DNA of 64,000 bases. Origin: Mycobacterium sp. HUMS_12744610 (lineage in GTDB: Bacteria > Actinomycetota > Actinomycetes > Mycobacteriales > Mycobacteriaceae). The stretch lies in contig NZ_JBGEDP010000001.1 of the NCBI RefSeq assembly GCF_041206865.1, forward strand, positions 620,001-684,000, written 5' to 3'. Both the position numbers and the translations under genes were made by a program. The first letter of the stretch is position 1; the number at the start of each line of letters is the position of its first letter. Positions 17,846 through 26,785 of this stretch are shown one piece after another. Below the pieces are notes generated by a model. The model searched no databases, was not told where the DNA came from, and saw only the letters and a list, made by a program, of their open reading frames with translations.

Positions 17846-18637
17846 ATGAAGCGACTCGAGGGCAAACGCATCCTGGTGACGGGAGCGGGGTCGGGGATCG
17901 GCCAGGCAACCGCGCTGCGGCTGCTGGACGAGGGTGCCGCGGTGGTGGCCGCCGACATCGCCGCCGACGGCCTGGACGCTACGCGGGCCCGGGCGGCCCA
18001 GGACGGCACCGCCGAGCGGTTCGTGCCGTGCGAGATGGACGTCGCCGACGAGGGCTCGGTGACCGCCGGCGTGCGCGGGGCCGTGGATGCGCTGGGTGGC
18101 CTCGATTCGCTCGTCAACGCCGCCGGCATGCTGCGCGCCGCGCACACCCACGACACCACCCTGGAGTTGTGGAACAAGATCGTCGGTGTCAACCTGACCG
18201 GCACTTTCCTGGTGGTCCGCGAGGCGCTGCCGGCGCTGCTGGCCAACCCGCGCAGCGCGATCGTGAACTTCAGCTCCACCTCGGCGGCGTTCGCCCACCC
18301 GTACATGGCGGCCTACGCGGCCAGCAAGGGCGGGATTCAGGCCTTCACGCACTCGCTGGCGCTGGAATACGCGCGCAAGGGCCTGCGCGCGGTGTGCGTG
18401 GCGCCGGGCAGCATCAAATCGGGGATCACCGATGCCACCGGCGGGTACATCCCGCAGGACGCCGACTGGTCGCTGTTCTCCAGGCTGATGCCGATCCTGC
18501 CCACCACGGTGGAGTCCAGCGGTACGGGCATGGCCGATCCCGCGGTTGTCGCCGGGGTCATCGCCATGCTGGTTTCCGAGGACGGGGCGTTCATCACGGG
18601 CACCGAGATCCGGATCGACGGCGGCACCCACGCCTGA
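17846..18637 (+). CDS. Short-chain dehydrogenase/reductase next to cpsA
   Basis: This 263-residue SDR has TGAGSGIGQA near residues 12-21, NAAGML, VNFSSTSAAF with the catalytic serine, and YAASKGG with Tyr and Lys. The C-terminal GTEIRIDGGTHA is typical. A ribosome site (gggagcgg) lies 4 nt upstream of the ATG. The position beside cpsA corresponds to the SDR Rv3485c of M. tuberculosis, but I cannot confirm orthology. It is convergent with cpsA, with 12 nt between stops. Confidence 0.87.
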   Translation: MKRLEGKRILVTGAGSGIGQATALRLLDEGAAVVAADIAADGLDATRARAAQDGTAERFVPCEMDVADEGSVTAGVRGAVDALGGLDSLVNAAGMLRAAHTHDTTLELWNKIVGVNLTGTFLVVREALPALLANPRSAIVNFSSTSAAFAHPYMAAYAASKGGIQAFTHSLALEYARKGLRAVCVAPGSIKSGITDATGGYIPQDADWSLFSRLMPILPTTVESSGTGMADPAVVAGVIAMLVSEDGAFITGTEIRIDGGTHA

Positions 18638-18649
18638 GCGAAGCCGCGC

Positions 18650-20194
18650 TCAGTTGACGCAGGGCACCCCGCCGCCGTCGATGGGCTTGCCGGGATCGGG
18701 CGAGGGGTAGGTGCTGGTGCTCCAGTATCCGTACGAACTGGCCTTGCCGGACGTCGTCGTGGTCGTGCTGTCGTCGGTGGTTTCGTCCTGGGCCGGCAGC
18801 GAGAAATTGGTGTCCAGGGTCACGCGGATGTGTCCGGGCTTGAGGTAGGGATCGGGGTTCTTCGGCGCGTCCAGGCCGAGCAGGGTGGCCACGTTGCGCG
18901 CATCGGTCTGCGCGCCGACACCGTAGTCGAGCGTCGTGGTGGTCGGCTCGCCGGACTCGCGGTCGCGGACCTGGCCCGCGGTGTAGCCCTGCTTCTTCAG
19001 TGCGTGGGAGACCTCTGTGGCCAGGCCGCTGATGCTGCCCGAGTTGATCACGTCGACGACGGTGTCGGGGCTGGGTTTGGCTGTGGTCGTGGTGGTCGGG
19101 GTCGTCGGCGGGGCGACGCCGATCGCACGGGCCACCTCGGCCTTGATCGCCGCCGGATCAACGATGTTGACGTCCAGGCCGTCGATGTTGTCGTAGCGCA
19201 CCACGGGCAGGGTCCGGAATTCGACGTTACCGCCGGCCAGCTCTCCCAGACGTTGGATCAGCTCCTCGTTCCAGCCGGCCGACAGGACGACGTCTTTGCG
19301 CGCCACCGCCATCAGGCTCTTGAGCTTGTCCAGGTTGGTGAAGGTGCCCGACTCCTGCAGTTCGTGCATGACCGACGACAGGAACGCCTGCTGGCGGTGG
19401 GTGCGATCCAGGTCACCGTTTTCCAGGCCGTGACGTTGCCTGACGAACGCCAGCGCCTGGGCGGCGTCCAGTGTCTGGGGCCCGGCGGGGAAGTCGGCAC
19501 CGGAATACGAGTCGTAGACCGCGTGCTTGAGGCACACCTGGACACCGCCCAGCGCCTTCGTCAAGTCGTAGAAGCCGGCCAGGTTGACCTCGGCGAAATA
19601 GTCGATGGGAACACCGGTCAGGTTTCGCACGGCGCGCAAGGTCGCCGCCCGGCCCGCTTCCCGACCCTTGGTCTCGAGTTCCTTCTGGCTGCTCACGCCC
19701 TGGTTGGCCAGCTTCTGCGCGACGTATTGCTTGGTCAGCCCGTACGCCTCTTTGATCTTGATGTGGTTGTAGCCGGGAACCCCGTTGAACCGCACCCAGT
19801 CGTCGCGGGGGATCGAGAAGGCGACGACTTTGTGGTCGGCGCCGACGTGCACCAGTATCAGCGTGTTGGTGTTGTAGCCGCCGTCGTCGGAATCACCCGC
19901 GTGCAGATGCTTCAGGATCGACCAGGGCAGGTCGTTGCCGTCCTGGTCTTTGCGCGAGTCCAGCCCGATGAGCAGGATGTTCATGCTGTCGCCGCTGGAA
20001 TGCGGATCTTCCGGGCTGAGCGCCTGTGAAACGGTGATGCCGCCCAGCGCGCCGTGGGCGACGTAGTATCCCGCGCCGGTCAGCGTCACCGCGGCCACCG
20101 AGACCAGGGTCATCAAGCCACGCGTCAGCGCCTTGCGCAGCGCTGACGGCTGTTTGACCGCCCGGTGACGGTGGTGAGCGCCCGAGCGCGCCAT
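18650..20194 (-). CDS. cpsA: LytR-CpsA-Psr family ligase CpsA
   Basis: This 514-residue membrane-anchored protein has a basic N-terminus, one membrane helix (about residues 28-50), an LCP domain (NILLIGLDSRKDQDG; DHKVVAFSIPRDDWV; FVRQRHGLENGDLDRTHRQQ with the conserved Asp/Arg residues), then a Thr-rich linker and a C-terminal LytR_C domain. In mycobacteria, LCP enzymes attach arabinogalactan to peptidoglycan, and CpsA also affects phagosome trafficking. The internal ATG at 20194 is chosen because the upstream frame is arginine-rich shadow and this gives the family length. Confidence 0.93.
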   Translation of the reverse strand: MARSGAHHRHRAVKQPSALRKALTRGLMTLVSVAAVTLTGAGYYVAHGALGGITVSQALSPEDPHSSGDSMNILLIGLDSRKDQDGNDLPWSILKHLHAGDSDDGGYNTNTLILVHVGADHKVVAFSIPRDDWVRFNGVPGYNHIKIKEAYGLTKQYVAQKLANQGVSSQKELETKGREAGRAATLRAVRNLTGVPIDYFAEVNLAGFYDLTKALGGVQVCLKHAVYDSYSGADFPAGPQTLDAAQALAFVRQRHGLENGDLDRTHRQQAFLSSVMHELQESGTFTNLDKLKSLMAVARKDVVLSAGWNEELIQRLGELAGGNVEFRTLPVVRYDNIDGLDVNIVDPAAIKAEVARAIGVAPPTTPTTTTTAKPSPDTVVDVINSGSISGLATEVSHALKKQGYTAGQVRDRESGEPTTTTLDYGVGAQTDARNVATLLGLDAPKNPDPYLKPGHIRVTLDTNFSLPAQDETTDDSTTTTTSGKASSYGYWSTSTYPSPDPGKPIDGGGVPCVN

Positions 20195-20523
20195 CAGCGA
20201 CCCCGAACCGTGGCCGGGGCACCGCCCGGCACCGCGTCGGCGATTTGCGGTGAGGTCACTTCTGGCACGGCTCCCAGTATGCGGTAGCTTGCTGCGAAGC
20301 CCCAAAGCAGAACGTCGCGACGGTACGGGGCTTCCCCTGGCGGATCGGCGGCCTTCGCAACCGCCGCAACTACGCTACCAGCAGGTTTCGCCGCGCACAT
20401 CTCCGGAAAGTCTCACGGCGGCCACGCTATCCACGAGATCGGCGCCTGTCCGTTACCGGGCCGAGACACCGGGTCCGGCGCTGCCGGCGGCCCCGACCCG
20501 ATGGGCCGTAACACGCCGGCAGG
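20195..20523. other. Intergenic region upstream of cpsA
   Basis: The 329 bp between the cpsA start and the end of the next minus-strand gene contain no convincing ORF or RNA. It should hold the cpsA promoter. No clear -10/-35 pair or strong repeat was identified. Confidence 0.5.
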
Positions 20524-20928
20524 TCAGCAGTGCGGGTACTCGATGTGCCAGTGGCCGTTCACCCAGTCGGCGCGAAACTGCCCGCCCAGGCGCGGATCGG
20601 CGTCGGTGACCTTACCCGAACCCCCGACGTTCGGCTGGAAGCCCGGCGGGTCCCAGGCGACGGACTGCGGATTGGGCGACGCGTCCGGCTTGCACCCCTT
20701 CTCGTTGTCGACGTAGCCGTTCATGATCTGCCGCTCGGCGGTGCCTTGGTCCCCGCCGTCCGGGGCCGGGCCCAGCGGACACGGGGCGGTTGTGCCGCAG
20801 GCACTTTGGCGCACATCGGCCAGCGCGACGGGTGCGGGTGCGGCAAAGCCCAGCAGCGCAGCCACGCCCAGAGCCGGGCCGGCGGCGATGCGCACGCCTC
20901 GGGCGAGGTGGTGTCCCATGTGGTGCAT
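20524..20928 (-). CDS. Small secreted protein of unknown function
   Basis: This 134-residue protein has a signal peptide (about residues 1-38, ending PVALADVRQ). The mature region has four cysteines and ends in a His/Trp-rich segment (ADWVNGHWHIEYPHC). The start at 20928 is fixed by a strong ribosome site (ggaggga) 2-8 nt upstream and by the signal peptide; the longer reading frame is discarded. No family was recognised. Confidence 0.75.
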   Translation of the reverse strand: MHHMGHHLARGVRIAAGPALGVAALLGFAAPAPVALADVRQSACGTTAPCPLGPAPDGGDQGTAERQIMNGYVDNEKGCKPDASPNPQSVAWDPPGFQPNVGGSGKVTDADPRLGGQFRADWVNGHWHIEYPHC

Positions 20929-21153
20929 GTTCCCTCCAGGAGCTCGAACATCGCGCGTGAACTGCGTTCGGGCGCAGCGAAACTGGAATCTCCGTGTAGC
21001 GGCGCCCGGCGGTGTGACCCCATGGTAATGGTGCGGCCCGCTGGGCGCATCCAGCATCCCGCTCACAAAGGATGCGACACTGGAGTGCGCAAACCGCACC
21101 GGCGATTCGACGCTACGCCGCAACCGGCCGGGCTGGATATGGAGGTAGCTGGG

Positions 21154-21370
21154 ATGACCGGCGCCGCATCGCGTTACGACGTCATCGTGATCGGTCTGGG
21201 GGCATGGGCAGCGCCGCCGCCTGCCATCTCGCCGCCCGCGGGCGCCGCGTGCTCGGCCTGGAGCGCCACCAGCGCGCCCATGGCCGGGGCTCGAGCCACG
21301 GCGGGTCGTGGATCATCCGTCAGGCCTATTTCGAGGATCCCGGCTACGTGCCGCTGTTGCTACGTGCTTA
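21154..21370 (+). pseudogene. Fragment of a FAD-dependent sarcosine-oxidase-like gene
   Basis: The ATG at 21154 begins [10 protein letters not shown], a FAD-binding start. The frame breaks in the G run near 21200; with one added base it continues [20 protein letters not shown] and [20 protein letters not shown], as in monomeric sarcosine oxidase. The homology stops near 21370, where transporter sequence begins. Only about 70 of roughly 380 residues remain. Confidence 0.75.
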
Positions 21371-21763
21371 TGTCCATCGGCCAATCCATCACGGCAGCAG
21401 GGTTTCTGGGTACCGTCGCCGGCCTGGCCGTCGATCACCGCATCTCCGCCGCCGTCGATGCGTTCGCGGTCCTCTACGGGGTCCCGGTGTGGGGATTCGC
21501 GGTGTTGTGGATCGCGCTGGCCGCCGCGCTGACGGTGCGCCCGCTGCGGCACGGCATGCCGTTCGCCCTGACGTGGTGGAGCCTGGCCTTCCCGGTCGGA
21601 ACCTTCGTCAACGGGCACGTCCCAGCTCGCCGCGCACACGCATCTGCCCGTCTTCACGGTCGCCGCGGCTATCGCCTATGCCGGCCTGCTCTTCACCTGG
21701 GCGGCAATCTGTGGCAGGCGCCGCAGAGCGCTGCGCCGGTCCGGGCGGGCAAGCAACAGGTGA
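21371..21763 (+). pseudogene. Fragment of a TDT/TehA-type transporter gene
   Basis: From about 21371 the reading is [20 protein letters not shown] and then [18 protein letters not shown], which resembles the last membrane helices of tellurite-resistance/dicarboxylate (TDT) exporters. The frame breaks near 21615; in the shifted frame it continues [20 protein letters not shown] and ends at TGA 21761-21763. The N-terminal half is missing. It is joined end to end with the preceding oxidase fragment, which indicates a deletion between two genes. Confidence 0.7.
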
Positions 21764-21843
21764 CTTAAGGCCATATCCGGTGCTGCCCGGACCGGCTAAA
21801 GTGCGGCGTGCACCAACAGCTTCGAGGACGGCGGTGACAGGCG

Positions 21844-22143
21844 ATGACCAGCGCAACCCACCACACCCACGCCGGACACCAGCACGTGCACGGCGAGGGG
21901 TGCGGCCACGTCGCGATCCCGCACGGGGATCACGTCGACTACGTCCACGAGGGTCACCTCCACCGGCACCACGGGGACCACTACGACGAGTGTGAGGTGT
22001 CCGGCCACATCGTGCACGAACATCACGACCACGTCCACGGTGACGGGTGTGGCCACGTCGCGGTGCCCCACGGCGACCACGTCGACTACGTGCACGACGG
22101 TTGCCGGCACGCGGCGCACGGCGGGCACTACGACGAGCACTGA
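21844..22143 (+). CDS. Duplicated histidine-rich putative metal-binding protein
   Basis: This 99-residue protein contains 29 histidines and 4 cysteines. It consists of two copies of a roughly 38-residue unit that share [21 protein letters not shown], at about residues 14-53 and 61-98. The HxH, CGH and HGDH patterns suggest binding of zinc, nickel or copper. There is no signal peptide or membrane helix, so it is presumably cytosolic. It is intact although flanked on both sides by gene fragments. Whether it stores metal or acts as a chaperone is inference. Confidence 0.75.
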   Translation: MTSATHHTHAGHQHVHGEGCGHVAIPHGDHVDYVHEGHLHRHHGDHYDECEVSGHIVHEHHDHVHGDGCGHVAVPHGDHVDYVHDGCRHAAHGGHYDEH

Positions 22144-22299
22144 CGCCGCTACGGCACCGGGCGGGTGGTCAGCGGGCCCTGGGTGGCGTTGCGGTCGACC
22201 GCGGCCAGGAACGAACGCGCGCCCAGGACCGGGCTCGCCGTCCCGTTGTTCCGGCGCCGGAAGTGGTTTGAGGACCGGGGACCGGCGGGTAGGCGGCGT

Positions 22300-22442
22300 C
22301 ATCACGCCCAGCGTCACATAGGCCTCACAGGCCACCCTGGATTCGGGGTCGTGCGTCAAGCAGGCGTCCAATACCGCATCGGAGACTTGGTCGCAGAACT
22401 TGTCGGGATGCCCCTCGGTGACGACTCCGACGTGAAGAGCAT
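22300..22442 (-). pseudogene. Fragment of an S-adenosylmethionine synthetase gene
   Basis: The minus strand from ATG 22442 reads LFTSES and, after a one-base shift near 22420, [20 protein letters not shown] and then [15 protein letters not shown]. These are the first conserved blocks of MetK. Homology ends near 22300 and the catalytic core is absent. It is a short, frameshifted relic and is unlikely to be functional. Confidence 0.75.
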
Positions 22443-22520
22443 GTTCGGCGGATGCATTCGCGTGGGTGGCATGGGTGGCTGCTCCGACTCGGAATCGTGA
22501 CTGCGAATTAGTATCTCCTG

Positions 22521-23432
22521 ATGGCCGCTGATCGGACCGGAGCTGTGCGGGCGCCAGAACCGTTCACGACGCGCGCGCCGGGCGGTGTGTGCATCGCCTG
22601 CGACCGGCTGGGGGATCCGGCGGCGCGCGCCGTGGTGTTCTTGCACGGCGGCGGACAGACCCGCCGATCGTGGGGCAAGGCGGCCGCCGCCGTCGCCGAA
22701 CGCGGCTGGCAGGCCGTCACGGTCGACCTGCGCGGCCATGGGGAGTCCGACTGGTCCGGCGAGGGCGACTATCGCGTCATCAGCTTCGCCCGCGACGTGC
22801 GGGAAGTGCTGCGGGAATTGCCCCCGAAACCGGTGCTGGTGGGGGCCTCCCTTGGCGGGTTCACCTCGATGCTGCTGGCGGGAGAGCTCGCGCCGGGCAT
22901 CGCCAGCGCGGTCGTGCTCGTCGACATCGTGCCGAACATGGAGCAGTCCGGGGCCAATCGGATCCATGCCTTCATGTCCGACCGGATGGAATCGGGATTC
23001 GGCTCCCTGGAAGAGGTCGCCGACGCGATCGCCGAGTACAACCCACACCGGCCCAGACCCACCGATCTGCAAGGGCTGACCACCAACCTGCGTCGCCGCG
23101 GTGACCGCTGGTACTGGCACTGGGATCCCCAGTTCATCAACGGCATCGCCGCATTGCCCCCGTTCGAGGTCACCGAGGTCGACCGCATGCACGCGGCCGT
23201 TGACACGATCCTGGCAGGCGGCGTGCCGATGCTTCTGGTCCGCGGCCAGGTGAGCGACCTCGTCAGCCAGGAGCGGGCCGACGAATTCCTCGCGCGATTC
23301 CCGCAGGTCGAGTTCGCCGACGTGCGCGGTGCGGGGCACATGGTTGCCGGGGATCGCAACGACGTCTTCGCCGGGGCGGTGTTGGATTTCCTCGGCCGCC
23401 ACGTCGGCGGCGGTGGTGTCCAAAGACCCTAG
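22521..23432 (+). CDS. Alpha/beta-fold hydrolase
   Basis: This 303-residue hydrolase has the oxyanion [10 protein letters not shown], the strand [11 protein letters not shown], the nucleophile elbow VGASLGGF with serine near residue 110, and a C-terminal GAGHMVAGD holding the catalytic histidine. It has no signal peptide. The substrate is unknown; similarity to epoxide-hydrolase or peroxidase-like members is possible. It starts about 80 bp from the metK fragment on the other strand, and the deazaflavin-dependent protein follows 57 nt downstream. Confidence 0.88.
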   Translation: MAADRTGAVRAPEPFTTRAPGGVCIACDRLGDPAARAVVFLHGGGQTRRSWGKAAAAVAERGWQAVTVDLRGHGESDWSGEGDYRVISFARDVREVLRELPPKPVLVGASLGGFTSMLLAGELAPGIASAVVLVDIVPNMEQSGANRIHAFMSDRMESGFGSLEEVADAIAEYNPHRPRPTDLQGLTTNLRRRGDRWYWHWDPQFINGIAALPPFEVTEVDRMHAAVDTILAGGVPMLLVRGQVSDLVSQERADEFLARFPQVEFADVRGAGHMVAGDRNDVFAGAVLDFLGRHVGGGGVQRP

Positions 23433-23489
23433 GGCCTCTGCGGCGGGCGTCTTACCGTGGCTCCAGGCTCTCGACTCAAGGAGCGGCAG

Positions 23490-23891
23490 ATGGTCCTTGA
23501 CCGGGTGCGCGTGTTCAACAAACACGTGCTGAACCCGGTGATGAAGCTGGTCGCCGGCCAGAAGTATTGGTATGCAGGGGTAATCGAACACACGGGGCGC
23601 CGCTCGGGGAAGACGTACAGTACGCCGGTGGTGGTGGAGCGGGTCGGCGACGGCTTCATCATTCCGCTGCCGTACGGCACGAAAGTGGACTGGCTGCGCA
23701 ACGTGCTGGCTGCCGGGCGGGCCACCGTGCGGGTCCACGGCGAAACATCCGGCGCCGTCGGGCCGGAGATCATCGACGCCGCGACGGCAGCCGGGCAGCT
23801 GTCGCCACGGCGACGACGCGAGTTCGCCCGCTTCGGGATCAAGAACTTTCTCAAGCTCGAGCGCGAACCCGTCGCGGCGCCCCGGGCGTGA
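23490..23891 (+). CDS. F420-dependent nitroreductase-family (Ddn-like) protein
   Basis: The 133-residue product resembles deazaflavin (F420)-dependent split-barrel reductases: an N-terminal helix, GVIEHTGRRSGKTYSTPVVV, then GDGFIIPLPYGTKVDWLRNV and a C-terminal RREFARFGIKNFLKLER. Members reduce quinones or other acceptors at the membrane. The start at 23490 is set by the ribosome site aaggag 6 nt upstream; a longer reading would lose it. Confidence 0.85.
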   Translation: MVLDRVRVFNKHVLNPVMKLVAGQKYWYAGVIEHTGRRSGKTYSTPVVVERVGDGFIIPLPYGTKVDWLRNVLAAGRATVRVHGETSGAVGPEIIDAATAAGQLSPRRRREFARFGIKNFLKLEREPVAAPRA

Positions 23892-24095
23892 ACGCTTGGG
23901 GCCCGGCTGGCCGTGCCGTGCTGTCATTGGAAACGGCTGGGCCCCAGGGCATCAATTCGCGCCCCCGGGTGCGCGGTAGCGCAGAGCGCAGCCGCGGGCG
24001 CCTGTCGTTTCGCAGCCACTGGTACGGGGTATCCGCGGGAGCGGTCAGGACACCCGTGACCGGGCGGCGGGGCAGCGACACGAAGGAGAGCGGTA

Positions 24096-24557
24096 GTGAA
24101 GCGTGGGATCGCGATCGGGGTAACCGGAGTGGTCATGGTGGTCGCGGCCTGCACCGGCTGCTCGAGCAACAAGTCCACCAGTGGCGCGTCGAGCCCGGCG
24201 GCGGCGCCGGGCACCCAGGTCGTCGTCGGCGGTCAGAAGCAGAACGTCAGCGGACAGGTCTCGTGCACCCCGTCGGGCGCCAACGTCAACATCGGCATCG
24301 GCGACGCCTCCGACGGGGTTGGCGCGGTGGTCAGCAACGGCAATCCGCCGATCGTCCACTCGGTCGGCCTGGGCAGCGTCAACGGCGTCACGCTCGGCTT
24401 CTCCGATGCCGCGCCGAACCAGGCGGGCAACGCGGGGGCCGCCGTCAACGGCAAGTCGTACGCCATCAAGGGTACTGCCACGGGCGTCGACATGAGCAAC
24501 CCACAGCACCCGAAGCCGGTGACCAAGCCGTTCGAGATGGACGTGTCCTGCCCGTAG
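24096..24557 (+). CDS. lpqH: LpqH-type 19-kDa lipoprotein
   Basis: The 153-residue lipoprotein has a short signal peptide and a lipobox region VVAACTGCSSNKS, then a Ser/Ala/Thr-rich linker and the compact beta-domain characteristic of the mycobacterial 19-kDa antigen (VNIGIGDASDGVGAVV, NGNPPIVHSVGLGSVNGVTL, KGTATGVDM, final Cys). LpqH is a surface TLR2 agonist. Two cysteines in the lipobox region leave the exact lipidation site open. It may be the orthologue or a paralogue of Rv3763, because the neighbourhood differs from M. tuberculosis. Confidence 0.88.
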   Translation: MKRGIAIGVTGVVMVVAACTGCSSNKSTSGASSPAAAPGTQVVVGGQKQNVSGQVSCTPSGANVNIGIGDASDGVGAVVSNGNPPIVHSVGLGSVNGVTLGFSDAAPNQAGNAGAAVNGKSYAIKGTATGVDMSNPQHPKPVTKPFEMDVSCP

Positions 24558-24606
24558 CGCAGGCCACCAGCACGGTCGGGGCCCAAGCCCCAGAGGGGAC
24601 GCAGGT

Positions 24607-25467
24607 ATGTCTATGAAGCGTGTGGCCGGCGCGGCGGCGGTCGCGACGGGCGTCGGCATCTCGGCAATATCGCTGGCCTCTGGGCTCGCCCAGGCCGCGC
24701 CGCAGGACCCGCCCCCACCGCCGTGCCCGAACTGCCAGGGGGGCGGTCGTCCGGGCGGCCAGGGGCCGGGCGCCGGGGCGCCGGCTCCGCAGAACCCGCC
24801 ACCGGGCGGGCCGCCGGGTGTGCAGGCTCCGGGTGGGCCGCCCGGTCAGCAGGCTCCGCCTCCGCCCCCGCCGGGTGTGCAGGCTCCGGGTGGGCCGCCC
24901 GGTCAGCAGGCTCCGCCTCCGCCCCCGCCGGGTGTGCAGGCTCCGGGTGGGCCGCCCGGTCAGCAGGCTCCGCCTCCGCCCCCGCCAGGTGTGCAGGCTC
25001 CGGGTGGGCCGCCCGGTCAGCAGCCGCCGCCGGGAGGCTGGCAGCCCGCTCCGGCCCTCCAAGCGCCGAGCACCCAGCCTCCCCATCCGGCTTACCGTCC
25101 GCGCGGCGCCTACGTCCGGCCGAACGAGCAAGTGGGCGGGCCCAGGGATGCGCCCCAGGGTTTCAGCGTGCCGGATCACGGGGCGCCGCCACCGCCACCG
25201 CCGCGAGGGTATGGCTGGAACGACGGACCGGCTCCCGGCCACCCGCCACCCAACTGGGGCGGCCCCCCGCCTCCGGGTGGATGGAACGGTCCGCCGCCGC
25301 CGGGCGGTTGGAACCGTCCGTGGAGCGGGCCGCCGCGCGACGTGGCCGCCGCCCGCAGTGACTTCGGGCCCTTCGCCTACAACACCTTCACCGTCACTCC
25401 CGTCTTCAACTCCCAGTTCGGGGGCTGGGGCTACTGGTTCTTCGGCGACTGGATCCCGCTCTACTGA
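24607..25467 (+). CDS. Secreted proline/glycine-rich protein with tandem repeats
   Basis: This 286-residue protein has a signal peptide (about residues 1-31, ending GLAQAAPQ). A Pro/Gly/Gln-rich middle contains three full and one partial copy of a 19-residue unit (GVQAPGGPPGQQAPPPPPP). The C-terminus is conserved and aromatic (FGGWGYWFFGDWIPLY). The middle is probably unstructured and cell-wall located, with the aromatic tail as the folded part. Function is unknown. It follows lpqH by 49 nt. Confidence 0.8.
   Translation: MSMKRVAGAAAVATGVGISAISLASGLAQAAPQDPPPPPCPNCQGGGRPGGQGPGAGAPAPQNPPPGGPPGVQAPGGPPGQQAPPPPPPGVQAPGGPPGQQAPPPPPPGVQAPGGPPGQQAPPPPPPGVQAPGGPPGQQPPPGGWQPAPALQAPSTQPPHPAYRPRGAYVRPNEQVGGPRDAPQGFSVPDHGAPPPPPPRGYGWNDGPAPGHPPPNWGGPPPPGGWNGPPPPGGWNRPWSGPPRDVAAARSDFGPFAYNTFTVTPVFNSQFGGWGYWFFGDWIPLY
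24817..25023 (+). repeat. 57-bp tandem repeat (VNTR) in the proline-rich gene
   Basis: Units start at 24817, 24874, 24931 and 24988, exactly 57 bp apart, each beginning ggtgtgcaggctccgggtgg. The fourth unit is truncated at about 36 bp. Units are nearly identical, differing by single bases, and keep the reading frame. Confidence 0.92.
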
Positions 25468-25642
25468 CGCCGCGGGGAGCGGCGAAAGTTACTTGCTTGC
25501 AACGCTTTCCAAGTCGCGGTTCGATGAGGGGCCAGCGCGCGGGGCGGGGCCCGGCCGTCCCCAGGTGACGAAAAGATAACGATTCCCCCGACATAGCGTC
25601 GCGATCCGGCACGCACGGCCGAACACGGCGCCTAATGACTCT

Positions 25643-26785
25643 ATGGTGCCCATCGTGCGCCGCCGAGAGGTCCTGAAGTTGCCGCTGTTGCTGGCCGCAG
25701 GGACGGCGGTGATCCGGGTGCCCCGCGCGTCGGCGGACGCTGGCCGATGGTCACCGGACCGGGCCAACCGGTGGTATCAGGCGCAGGGCTGGCTCGTCGG
25801 GGCGAACTTCATTCCGTCGAATGCCATCAACCAATTGGAGATGTTCCAACCGGGCAGCTATGACCCGCGGCGCATCGACACCGAGCTGGGCTGGGCGCGC
25901 TCGGCCGGGTTCAACACGGTGCGGGTCTTCCTGCACGACCAGCTCTGGGCGGCCGACGCCCGCGGATTTCAGGGCCGGCTGGCGCAATTCGTCGCCATCG
26001 CCGCGCGCCACAACATCAAACCCCTGTTCGTGTTGTTCGACTCCTGCTGGGACCCGCACCCCAGACTGGGCCGGCAGCGCGCGCCCCGGCCCGGGATCCA
26101 CAACTCCGGGTGGGTGCAGAGCCCGGGCGCCGAACGGCTCGATGACCGTCGCTACACGCGGGTGTTGTACGACTACGTCACCGGTGTGCTGGGCCAGTTC
26201 CGCAACGACGATCGCGTCCTGGGCTGGGACCTGTGGAACGAGCCCGACAATCCCGCGCGCGTCTACCGCTCGGTCGAGCGGAAAGACAAACTCGAGCGTG
26301 TCGCCGAGCTGCTCCCGCAGGTGTTCGGGTGGGCACGCACGGTCGACCCCAGCCAGCCGTTGACGAGTGGGGTCTGGCAGGGGCAGTGGTCGGATCCCGG
26401 GCGCCGCAGCGCCATCGCCGGCATCCAGCTCGACAACTCCGACGTGATCACCTTCCACTCCTACGCCGAGCCGGCAACCTTTGAGAGCCGCATCGCCGAA
26501 CTCGCCCCGCAGGGGCGACCGATCCTGTGCACCGAGTACATGGCCCGCACCCAGGGCAGCACCGTCCAGGGCATCCTGCCGGTGGCCAAACGCCACAACG
26601 TCGGCGCCTACAACTGGGGCCTGGTCGCCGGCAAAACCCAGACCTACTTCCCCTGGGACTCCTGGGACCACCCCTACCCGGCCGTCCCGAAAGTGTGGTT
26701 CCACGACCTGCTGGGCCCGAACGGACGGGCCTTCCAGGACACCGAGATTCAAACGATCAAGGCTCTGGCCGCCCCCATGGCGTAA
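25643..26785 (+). CDS. Exported glycoside hydrolase, GH5-like (cellulase/mannanase fold)
   Basis: This 380-residue protein starts with an RRR-containing, possibly Tat-type signal (about residues 1-31, cleaved after RASA). A TIM barrel follows: GFNTVRVFLHDQLWAA, IKPLFVLFDSCWDP, and WDLWNEPDN with the predicted acid/base glutamate at about residue 200. The predicted nucleophile glutamate lies in LCTEYMAR at about residue 298. The spacing fits clan GH-A. The substrate (mannan, glucan or cell-wall glycan) cannot be told from sequence. Confidence 0.87.
   Translation: MVPIVRRREVLKLPLLLAAGTAVIRVPRASADAGRWSPDRANRWYQAQGWLVGANFIPSNAINQLEMFQPGSYDPRRIDTELGWARSAGFNTVRVFLHDQLWAADARGFQGRLAQFVAIAARHNIKPLFVLFDSCWDPHPRLGRQRAPRPGIHNSGWVQSPGAERLDDRRYTRVLYDYVTGVLGQFRNDDRVLGWDLWNEPDNPARVYRSVERKDKLERVAELLPQVFGWARTVDPSQPLTSGVWQGQWSDPGRRSAIAGIQLDNSDVITFHSYAEPATFESRIAELAPQGRPILCTEYMARTQGSTVQGILPVAKRHNVGAYNWGLVAGKTQTYFPWDSWDHPYPAVPKVWFHDLLGPNGRAFQDTEIQTIKALAAPMA

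Noticed and set aside
21796..22371. Minus-strand ORF across the His-rich gene, with valine/aspartate repeats
   Set aside because: Its regular VVDVV pattern is the antisense of His/Asp codons in the His-rich protein. Its first part is the metK fragment, so it is not one gene.
22145..22500. Plus-strand ORF 22165-22500 as a gene
   Set aside because: The minus strand carries recognisable MetK blocks here, and the plus ORF has no motif and no ribosome site.
24817..25023. CRISPR array
   Set aside because: The repeats are contiguous 57-bp units in frame within a coding gene, without unique spacers and without cas genes.
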